NCBI GenBank assembly: GCA_017937065.1
Contig: JAGBEI010000004.1
Coordinates: 1 to 39,788 of the forward strand
DNA length: 39,788 nucleotides
Direction of reading: 5' to 3'
From: Clostridia bacterium
GTDB lineage: Bacteria > Bacillota > Clostridia > Oscillospirales > QAKW01
Shown here piece after piece: positions 34,192 through 39,788 of the stretch. The position numbers were made by a program, and so were the translations under genes. Every line of letters starts with the position of its first letter. The stretch's first letter is position 1. The notes below the pieces were generated by a model. The model saw nothing but the letters and a program-made list of their open reading frames with translations. It was not told the DNA's origin and searched no databases.

Positions 34192-35560
34192 ATAATACTA
34201 TATTAAAATCATTAAGCTTATCCCGCGAAAGAGACATGCTTTTGCTTACGGTTTTATCATTTGCATGTATTTCAAGATCATAGTCGCCGTAAAATCCCCT
34301 AAACTCAATACTGCCGTCGTCCGATGTGTAAGCTGTCAGCTGTGTATGCCACTGATTTGAAAACAGGTCTTTCAGGACGGCAAATGCCGGTTTTTCCGAC
34401 ATATCAAATCGTAGAAGTCCGCCGCGGTAAACGTTCTCGCCACTGCTCATATCACCTATAGATTCCCTGCCGACAGCTTCCTTGGTATATGCATAGCCGT
34501 CTACAAGATTCCAGTAAATTATCGCCTCCATCGCCGGATGCGAAAACATGATACTGTATATATTTTTCAGCAACTCCGCCTGAAGCTGCTCGTCATCAGG
34601 GCTGTCCGTATATGCTGGTATTGTCATTTCGGTTATCTGTATACGCCTGCCCAGCTTTGCGTAGTTGTCAAGAACCCTATAAAGGTGCATTGGATTATAC
34701 CTCTCGCATGCCCTTATTGCCTCATCTTCTTTTGTAAAGAAGTTATGATACTGCATACCGACAGTATCAAGACGTACGCCATTTTTAATAAGCCTTTCTA
34801 TCTGCATATAATAAGCGGATCTGTTGCATGTACATGCGTCTTTGTTAATTACGCCGCCGCACGTCATATCCCACATGTTATAGTCATTTATAATAAGTCT
34901 GTTATTGGGGAAAAGATTATCCGCAGCTTTAAAACTCCACTCGACAAAATCGTCCTCATAGAAAAATTTCGTAGGCGTTCTTCCCTTTATGGAAAACGTC
35001 TCATTGGTAACCTCCCAGCTCGGTATTCTGTCGGCATATCTTTTCGACAGCTCGCAAAAACGCTTATACAGCTTTTGCTTAAATTCACAGACTGAAAGAC
35101 CCTTCGCCCATTTCGGAGTAAAATGATCATAATTCAGACAATGCGCTTTAGGCTCGATACCGTTTTCAGCGCAGTATTTAAGACAGCGGTCAATCGGCGG
35201 ACGCCGGTAAATCTCGGGGCTGTCCTCGCCGTATCTGTGTTTTCCCTCGCTCGGCTCAAGCGAATCCCAGTAAAACGGAAGCGTTGCAAGGTTAAATATT
35301 TCGGCAAATTTGCGGCGGTATTCCGCCTCCTTTTGTTCGTCTTTGAATTCACCGAGCAAAAATATGTTCGCCCCGTGTCTGAATTCATGGTTTTTCTGTT
35401 TTATAACAACAGCGGAGTTTTTTACGGGAGTTTTATCGGCATTCAGCAACTTAATTTTTGCCTGTCCCTTACGGTAAAGCTCAATCCCGGATTTTACACG
35501 GGCATCGGTATAATCCTTATACATTTCAAAATATTTCAAAGTGTTTTCGGCTCTGTTCAT
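34190..35560 (-). CDS. Glycoside hydrolase family 10 endo-beta-1,4-xylanase, apparently intracellular
   Basis: 456-residue retaining xylanase. The acid/base Glu187 lies in SWEVTNETF and the nucleophile Glu311 in IQITEMTIP, both at GH10 positions. HCLNYDHFTPKW and NLVDGYAY are further GH10 active-site segments. An N-terminal beta module of about 60 residues (GQAKIKLLNADKTPVKNS) and a short C-terminal beta segment flank the barrel. There is no signal peptide or anchor, so the enzyme probably acts on imported xylo-oligosaccharides. GGAGG lies 8 bases before the start. It is divergent from an AraC-type regulator, the likely controller. No transporter is visible nearby. Confidence 0.9.
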   Translation of the reverse strand: MNRAENTLKYFEMYKDYTDARVKSGIELYRKGQAKIKLLNADKTPVKNSAVVIKQKNHEFRHGANIFLLGEFKDEQKEAEYRRKFAEIFNLATLPFYWDSLEPSEGKHRYGEDSPEIYRRPPIDRCLKYCAENGIEPKAHCLNYDHFTPKWAKGLSVCEFKQKLYKRFCELSKRYADRIPSWEVTNETFSIKGRTPTKFFYEDDFVEWSFKAADNLFPNNRLIINDYNMWDMTCGGVINKDACTCNRSAYYMQIERLIKNGVRLDTVGMQYHNFFTKEDEAIRACERYNPMHLYRVLDNYAKLGRRIQITEMTIPAYTDSPDDEQLQAELLKNIYSIMFSHPAMEAIIYWNLVDGYAYTKEAVGRESIGDMSSGENVYRGGLLRFDMSEKPAFAVLKDLFSNQWHTQLTAYTSDDGSIEFRGFYGDYDLEIHANDKTVSKSMSLSRDKLNDFNIVL

Positions 35561-35686
35561 AACAGGTTCCTCCTTTTTGAGACAATTATATCAGCAAAAA
35601 GTACATTAATTAACCCGAAAAACAGTAAAAAAGGTTTGATTTTCAAAACAAATGCTGAGATAATATTTATACGGGAGGAAGCAGCT
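35561..35686. promoter_or_regulatory. Divergent control region of GH10 and AraC genes
   Basis: This 126-base gap contains a weak plus-strand promoter, TTGATT (35636-35641) with GATAAT (35659-35664) at 17 bases. No clear direct repeats for AraC binding were found by eye. Confidence 0.35.
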
Positions 35687-36442
35687 ATGATTTTCAGTCA
35701 AAAGGATCTAAATTTCAGCATTTTGGACGTAATGGCTTTTGAAAGCGGCAATGTTGTCTGTCACAATAAAAAGCGCAGCTACTGCGCACTGTCTTTGCGC
35801 ATAAAGTCAGACGCACAGATAATACACAAAGGGAAAGTAACAAACTTATCGGACGGCGCTGTCACCTATTTTCCGGCAGAAACCGATTATATCCGAAAGA
35901 GTAAATATGACAAGCTGATAGCGGTACACCTTAATGTTCAAAACTACATTTCGTATGAGATACAGTCGGTGAAACCCGAAAACTCTGATGAGATATACAG
36001 TATTTTCAATGATATGCTGACAGTATGGACGCAGAAAAAAACAGGGTATAAATATACAGCCTGCGCACTTTTATACAAGCTGTTCGGAAAATTCTGTATT
36101 GAGTTTTCAGACGACGCGGCAATACCGGACAGTATCAGAAGCGCACTTGATTTTATTCACGAAAACTACACCGACTGCAAAATGCGTATACAGAATATAG
36201 CAAAGCAAGCAGGAATGAGCGAGGTATATTTCAGAAAAATATTTAAAAACAGCCTCAATGTAACACCCAAAAAGTATATAGACGATCTTAAAATCGAATA
36301 TGCAAAATCTCTGCTTAATTCAGGGCAGGTCACAGTAGCCGAAGCGGCAGAGAGAGCGGGGTTTTGCGACGTAAAGCATTTTAGCACGGCATTTAAGAAA
36401 AAAACGGGAATTCCACCTTCAAGGCAGCAGTATAAAGAATAA
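35687..36442 (+). CDS. AraC family transcriptional regulator
   Basis: 251-residue activator. The C-terminal third has the two helix-turn-helix motifs of AraC/XylS proteins: MRIQNIAKQAGMSEVYFRKI and VTVAEAAERAGFCDVKHFST, followed by FKKKTGIPPSRQQY. The N-terminal part (about 1-130) is a cupin-like sensing domain with GAVTYFPAETDYIRKS, typical of sugar-responsive members. ATG 35687 has GGGAGGA about 9 bases upstream; the frame extends further upstream only as antisense to the GH10 gene. The likely target is the divergent xylanase. Confidence 0.92.
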   Translation: MIFSQKDLNFSILDVMAFESGNVVCHNKKRSYCALSLRIKSDAQIIHKGKVTNLSDGAVTYFPAETDYIRKSKYDKLIAVHLNVQNYISYEIQSVKPENSDEIYSIFNDMLTVWTQKKTGYKYTACALLYKLFGKFCIEFSDDAAIPDSIRSALDFIHENYTDCKMRIQNIAKQAGMSEVYFRKIFKNSLNVTPKKYIDDLKIEYAKSLLNSGQVTVAEAAERAGFCDVKHFSTAFKKKTGIPPSRQQYKE

Positions 36443-36445
36443 AAT

Positions 36446-36473
36446 AAAAATAACGCCCGCCGGCGTTATTTTT
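36446..36473. terminator. Bidirectional terminator between AraC gene and galK
   Basis: A 12-base-pair stem AAAAATAACGCC / GGCGTTATTTTT (36446-36457 with 36462-36473) has a 4-base loop and serves both convergent genes. Confidence 0.88.
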
Positions 36474-36485
36474 GATTTATATGTA

Positions 36486-37724
36486 TCAGTAAACTTTTAC
36501 CGGTCCTACACTTCTTATTTTGAGCAGATAGCAGCAGCCGTCACCGAAAACGGATTCCATTTTCTCGACATAGTCCATCACCATATCATTGGGTACATAT
36601 GCCTGCATGGTTCCGCCGAAGCCGCCGCCGTGAACTCTTGAAGCGCCCTTATTGCCAAGAAGATGCTCAGACAGGCAAATCGCAAGAGACATGCCCTGGC
36701 TTGTAGGATTTTTATCGGAATAGATATTCTGAAGATACCTGTATGACGAGTTGCCCGAACGGTTGACGATACTCAGGAATTCGTCAAATGCATTTTGCTT
36801 TAATGCGTCGGCAAGCTTTTCGACATTTTTATTTTCATCAAAATAATGAAAAGCACGTATAATCGCGCGTTCAGGCAGCTTTGCCTTGAGCTTTGGCAGC
36901 GCTGCAAAAAACTCTCCGTATTCAACGTCGCGCAGATGTTCCTTGCCGAAAAAGCGCGAAACCGCCTGCATCTCACCCTTGATAGCGTCATAATCGCCCG
37001 TGAGGTCGGCATGGTCACAGCGTGTGTCCGTAATTACCATGCTGTAACCCGTGGAGGTAAAGTCAAATGGCAGACGTTCAACCACAGGAGCTGTCGGATG
37101 CTCAAAATCAATGGAAATAATGCCGCCGTAGGCGCACGAAAGCTGGTCAAGCAGACCGGAGCCTTTGCCGAAGTATACGTTTTCGGCGTATTGAGAAGCA
37201 ACCGCCATTGTTTTGGCGTCGATTTTCTCGTCGTTATAGAAGCTGTTAAGAATAAAAGCCATCATTATTTCAAACGCCGCCGACGATGACAGACCGGAGC
37301 CTTTAAGCACGTCATTTGCGGTAAAGGCGTCAAAGCCGCCGATTTTATATCCCATATCGGAAAACTTTCTGCACACCCCGCGCACGAGCGCTGACGAACT
37401 GTTTTTCTCGTCGTCGCGCATTTCAAGGTCTGCTATATCGACATTTATATCGTCAAAGCCGTTTGCCTTAATGCAGATTTTTCCGTCATCACGCTTTGCA
37501 GCAAACGCGATTATATCAAGATTTACGGAGGCGCCGACGGCTTTGCCGAGATTATGGTCGGTATGATTTCCGCAGATTTCACTTCTGCCGGGGGCGCTGA
37601 ATACCGCCTGCGCTTCATAGCTGAATGCCGCCTTAAAATCGTTTGCCGTGCGCTCATATCTGTTCATCTGATATTCCAGCACGTCTTCAGGATAAAATGA
37701 AAGGTCTTTTCTCTCAAGTTTCAT
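36486..37724 (-). CDS. galK: Galactokinase
   Basis: 412-residue GHMP kinase that phosphorylates galactose at C1. The sugar-binding signature is PGRSEICGNHTDHNLGKAV (about residues 45-63), a variant of the usual PGRVNLIGEHTDYN. The ATP loop KGSGLSSSAAFE spans 141-152 and the third GHMP motif is VHGGGFGGTMQAYV. The Glu-to-Asn change in GNHTDH occurs in Firmicutes homologues I recall and does not by itself argue against activity. AGGAG lies 7 bases before the ATG, and it has its own promoter. GalT and the epimerase-like protein lie elsewhere in the window. Confidence 0.93.
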   Translation of the reverse strand: MKLERKDLSFYPEDVLEYQMNRYERTANDFKAAFSYEAQAVFSAPGRSEICGNHTDHNLGKAVGASVNLDIIAFAAKRDDGKICIKANGFDDINVDIADLEMRDDEKNSSSALVRGVCRKFSDMGYKIGGFDAFTANDVLKGSGLSSSAAFEIMMAFILNSFYNDEKIDAKTMAVASQYAENVYFGKGSGLLDQLSCAYGGIISIDFEHPTAPVVERLPFDFTSTGYSMVITDTRCDHADLTGDYDAIKGEMQAVSRFFGKEHLRDVEYGEFFAALPKLKAKLPERAIIRAFHYFDENKNVEKLADALKQNAFDEFLSIVNRSGNSSYRYLQNIYSDKNPTSQGMSLAICLSEHLLGNKGASRVHGGGFGGTMQAYVPNDMVMDYVEKMESVFGDGCCYLLKIRSVGPVKVY

Positions 37725-37757
37725 AAAATATCTCCTGTTCTGTATATAGTCGAGATA

Positions 37758-37786
37758 ATTATATATAATAAAAACGCGGAATGCAA
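37758..37786 (-). promoter_or_regulatory. Promoter of galK
   Basis: Minus-strand TTGCAT (37786-37781), a 17-base spacer and TATAAT (37763-37758), ending 33 bases before the start. Confidence 0.7.
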
Positions 37787-37822
37787 GAGTTTCACGGTTT
37801 TTTACTTTTTTTAAAAAAAGTC

Positions 37823-37851
37823 TTTACTTTTAAAGAAAAGAATGGTATACT
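37823..37851 (+). promoter_or_regulatory. Promoter of tRNA-Gln
   Basis: TTTACT (37823-37828), a 17-base spacer and TATACT (37846-37851) lie 17 bases before the mature tRNA. Confidence 0.65.
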
Positions 37852-37868
37852 AATCAAGCAAGTTGCGT

Positions 37869-37945
37869 TGGGATATAGCCAAGTTGGTAAGGCAATGGAT
37901 TCTGACTCCATCATTGCGCAGGTTCGAGTCCTGCTATCCCAGCCA
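37869..37945 (+). tRNA. tRNA-Gln (anticodon CTG)
   Basis: A full cloverleaf can be drawn. The acceptor TGGGATA pairs with TATCCCA, followed by discriminator G and an encoded CCA. The anticodon stem ATGGA/TCCAT encloses loop TTCTGAC, giving anticodon CTG. The T arm is GCAGG-TTCGAGT-CCTGC. The gene is transcribed alone, with its own promoter and terminator, and is the substrate type for the GlnS encoded at the left of the window. Confidence 0.95.
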
Positions 37946-37948
37946 TCG

Positions 37949-37999
37949 TCGGGTATTCATATAGGATTTGAGGGTTCTATATGAATACCCGATTTTTTT
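37949..37999 (+). terminator. Terminator after tRNA-Gln
   Basis: A 16-base-pair perfect stem (37949-37964 with 37977-37992, beginning TCGGGTATTCATATAG) is followed by seven T residues. It is unusually long for a tRNA terminator. Confidence 0.88.
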
Positions 38000-38052
38000 A
38001 ATATAATATATCCTTTTATATACCCTGAATTTAAACTGCTCCTTTCTTAATA

Positions 38053-38199
38053 TTACACAGATGCAGACGACGGAACATAAGAAATAAAAACACCGCGTCT
38101 TGTGTTTAATTCAATATCCGGCTTAGGTATGGGCAATTCTTCCGGTATTGCTATTGCCCCGATACAGTTGTAATGAATAATGGCATAAATATAATCAAT
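38053..38199 (-). pseudogene. Possible C-terminal remnant of an unknown gene
   Basis: A 48-codon open stretch has coding-like composition (AIPEELPIPKPDIELNTRR, then GVFISYVPSS) and ends in TAA at 38055-38053. It is preceded in frame by a stop and lacks ATG, GTG or TTG near its 5' end and a ribosome binding site. I do not recognise the family with confidence; it could be a decayed antitoxin or immunity gene. Confidence 0.25.
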
Positions 38200-38352
38200 T
38201 TACACTATATACCCCTCTTTTACAAACAGCTTATGTCAGCACTACAAAGTTTTGCTATGTCATGGTTTCAGCCACCGCTTTAAATTTAACACATTTTTAT
38301 TTTCCTCTCCTTTTGTACATTCACATTTTTATTTCTTTAAATCTTTCTATAT

Positions 38353-38390
38353 AAAAACCAACTCTTTGTTATTTTAAAGAGTTGGTTTTT
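38353..38390. terminator. Bidirectional terminator
   Basis: A 15-base-pair stem AAAAACCAACTCTTT / AAAGAGTTGGTTTTT (38353-38367 with 38376-38390) ends in T runs in both directions. It probably ends the Rhs-immunity transcript on the minus strand. Confidence 0.8.
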
Positions 38391-38551
38391 CGATTAAGAA
38401 GCAATTATTTTATAAATCCACCTCAATAAACAAGCAGATACCAAGATTATTATCGGAATTCTCCTTAAACACTTAATGTCTTTGAATTATTCCAAGCATC
38501 CTGCCTTTGGGAACAAAAGGTGATATTTACTGGTACAGAACAACAGATAAA

Positions 38552-38992
38552 CTATACTATTGATGTGTAAAACTCTTTCTGTCCCATACAATTATCAATA
38601 GAACGCCAGCGAAGTTTCAATGCACTAATCATATTCCCCTTGTAATTATCAAAATCCATTTCCGGCAATGTTCCGCAGTCAAACCAGTAAATACAGCCAT
38701 CTTTCAATAACATTGTTGAATCCAATATTTCACAAGTATAGTTGTCATCGCAAGGTAGTAATTGTAAACACTTTAACCCTTTAAACTCCATTTCGATCAT
38801 AGAGTTTTCTTGATATTGACGCTGCACAATAACCGTTAATGCTCTAACATCATTTACAGGGTACATTGATAAGTCATCATCTACATATGCCCCACTAAAA
38901 TATTTCATTTCCTTTATACAACTGTCATGAAAAGAGCAAATCGTATTCATAAAATCTGCAAGATCGTTATTGTTATTAATTTCATGCCACAT
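38552..38992 (-). CDS. Candidate immunity protein for the adjacent Rhs toxin
   Basis: 146-residue soluble, acidic protein with no signal peptide. It has FHDSCIKEMKYFSGAYV near the N-terminus, QRQYQENSMIEMEFKGLKCL in the middle and ALKLRWRSIDNCMG near the end. This pattern matches hypothetical proteins that I recall lying next to Rhs tips in Firmicutes, but I cannot name a family. GGAGG lies 9 bases before ATG 38992. It starts 19 bases after the Rhs stop on the same strand, as immunity genes usually do. The immunity role is inferred from context and has not been shown. Confidence 0.65.
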   Translation of the reverse strand: MWHEINNNNDLADFMNTICSFHDSCIKEMKYFSGAYVDDDLSMYPVNDVRALTVIVQRQYQENSMIEMEFKGLKCLQLLPCDDNYTCEILDSTMLLKDGCIYWFDCGTLPEMDFDNYKGNMISALKLRWRSIDNCMGQKEFYTSIV

Positions 38993-39011
38993 AAATAAGT
39001 CCTCCAATAAA

Positions 39012-39788
39012 CTATCCAAATATCATTATTATCCCTTTACCAAATCCGGCTCCAAGTGGACCATAAAGAAAATCGTCTGCAACGCCTACTCCTGTCAAAT
39101 CATCAGCTGTAATAGCTACCATTCCTATAGCACATATTGTAACCATTCCTATTCCTATAATAGTATCCAATGTAAATTCGTAGTCCAGTGAAGGTGGTAA
39201 ATGATCCTTTTGCCTTTTTCCGTCTTTCCATTCGTGATCATGTGGAAATGGAACATCTCCTGAATGATTATAATCTCTGTCCCTTACGGCTTCACCATCT
39301 GGTCCATACCACCGTTTTTGTTTTGGTGTACCATCTGGATTTGGTAAAGTTTGGCTGTAACCAGGTTCTCCCGTTTTGGGTAAACTGTTTGAATTATTTT
39401 TATTTTCAGATAAAAGAATGGAATCTATTAACCCTATAGCCCCTCCTACTACTCCACCAGCTTTTTCTGCATAATATCCACTTGTATCTTTAAAATTAAC
39501 TGGATTATTAAGACAATAAGCAAACATATTAAATCCGGTAATATCCTGACCGGTGGAAACATAGCTGTCCCCGTTTATAAACCTGCAACCTTCGGGGTCA
39601 TACCAGCGTGAGCCGAGATAGTACATCTTAAGGTCGCTGTCATATGAATAGCCCTTGTATGTAACGGTGTTCAGGTCGGCTATCATTGTGCTGATGTCGC
39701 CGCTTATGCCTTCAATGTAATGCCTGCCGTATGCAGTATAAATATAATCGATGCTGTCGCCTGTATTTCCGCTTGTTATATCTATAAG
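39012..39788 (-). CDS. Rhs repeat protein, C-terminal end with variable toxin tip (runs off right edge)
   Basis: 258 codons to the window edge, open at the 5' side. The first part is the Rhs core: YDSDLKMYYLGSRWYDPEGC, then GDSYVSTGQDITGFNMFAY and CLNNPVNF, the usual junction before the variable tip. After the junction comes a glycine-rich hydrophobic segment (AGGVVGGAIGLIDSILL). Next is a polar block of PDGTPKQKRWYGPDGEAVRD and DRDYNHSGDVPFPHDHEW, whose His/Asp residues could be catalytic. A hydrophobic C-terminus (about 185-258) with DDLTGVGVADDFLYGP ends the protein. Rhs tips of this layout are usually contact-dependent toxins, although this tip's activity is not identifiable. Sequence right of the core has lower GC than the arginine operon, consistent with recent exchange. 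Confidence 0.85.
   Translation of the reverse strand, partial: LIDITSGNTGDSIDYIYTAYGRHYIEGISGDISTMIADLNTVTYKGYSYDSDLKMYYLGSRWYDPEGCRFINGDSYVSTGQDITGFNMFAYCLNNPVNFKDTSGYYAEKAGGVVGGAIGLIDSILLSENKNNSNSLPKTGEPGYSQTLPNPDGTPKQKRWYGPDGEAVRDRDYNHSGDVPFPHDHEWKDGKRQKDHLPPSLDYEFTLDTIIGIGMVTICAIGMVAITADDLTGVGVADDFLYGPLGAGFGKGIIMIFG

Larger units (their letters stand above)
38000..38551. other. Gene-poor region downstream of the Rhs/immunity pair
   Basis: About 550 bases without a complete gene. It holds a possible gene remnant (38053-38199, minus), a bidirectional terminator (38353-38390) and otherwise AT-rich sequence with frequent stops in all frames. Such debris is common next to Rhs tips, where cassettes turn over, but no element boundaries or repeats were found. 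Confidence 0.5.

Noticed and set aside
38486..38563. 25-codon plus-strand stretch ending GDIYWYRTTDKLYY
   Set aside because: Looks protein-like but is too short, lacks a start and overlaps the end of the immunity gene; not enough to call a gene remnant.
1..39788. CRISPR arrays, insertion sequences, phage or conjugation genes
   Set aside because: No regularly spaced repeats, transposase motifs or integrase signatures were found when reading both strands.

Overview
This window looks like a chromosomal segment from a strictly anaerobic, probably spore-forming, Gram-positive Clostridia of the gut Oscillospiraceae/Ruminococcus type. The signs are a pyruvate formate-lyase pair, a rubredoxin-first (reverse) rubrerythrin behind a PerR-like gene, a CotF-like coat/ferritin-like gene, candidate Spo0A boxes, strong AGGAGG-type ribosome binding sites, consensus sigma-A promoters with 17-base spacers and U-rich hairpin terminators. 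No gene proves the species. No CRISPR array, rRNA gene or insertion sequence was seen.

Layout. 1-442: start of a membrane-anchored protein leaving the left edge. 682-4000: gltX and glnS, four bases apart. 4108-6624: MntP-type manganese exporter and a von Willebrand A lipoprotein. 6674-11396: CotF-like protein, pflB-pflA, and a Fur/PerR gene overlapping reverse rubrerythrin. 11603-13500: a TIGR04076-type protein, mscL and a short-chain dehydrogenase. 13557-15831: a Y-family DNA polymerase divergent from a repressor/ImmA-type protease pair, with two matching operators between them. 16047-18226: a small DUF6514-like gene that appears to start at ATA, then a PadR-DUF1700-DUF4097 operon. 18269-21028 (minus): aldose-epimerase-like protein, small membrane protein, galT. 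21102-33969 (minus): one compact arginine operon argG-H-C-J-B-D-F-carA-carB, in which carB is fused in frame to a DapF-like domain. 34190-36442: a signal-peptide-less GH10 xylanase divergent from an AraC regulator. 36486-37724: galK. 37869-37945: tRNA-Gln(CTG). 38000-38551: mostly non-coding with possible gene debris. 38552-39788 (minus): the C-terminal tip of an Rhs protein and a candidate immunity gene.

How the genes work together. The nine-gene arginine operon covers N-acetylglutamate formation through arginine plus carbamoyl phosphate, under a promoter with two ArgR-like boxes. galT, galK and the epimerase-like gene supply Leloir steps from separate promoters. GltX, GlnS and tRNA-Gln point to direct glutaminylation of tRNA-Gln. 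The observations most worth following are the CarB-DapF fusion whose epimerase domain has Ala where the first catalytic Cys should be, the protease-repressor-DinB module (a candidate LexA-independent damage switch), the ATA-initiated small gene with Spo0A-like boxes, and the Rhs toxin tip with its immunity candidate.
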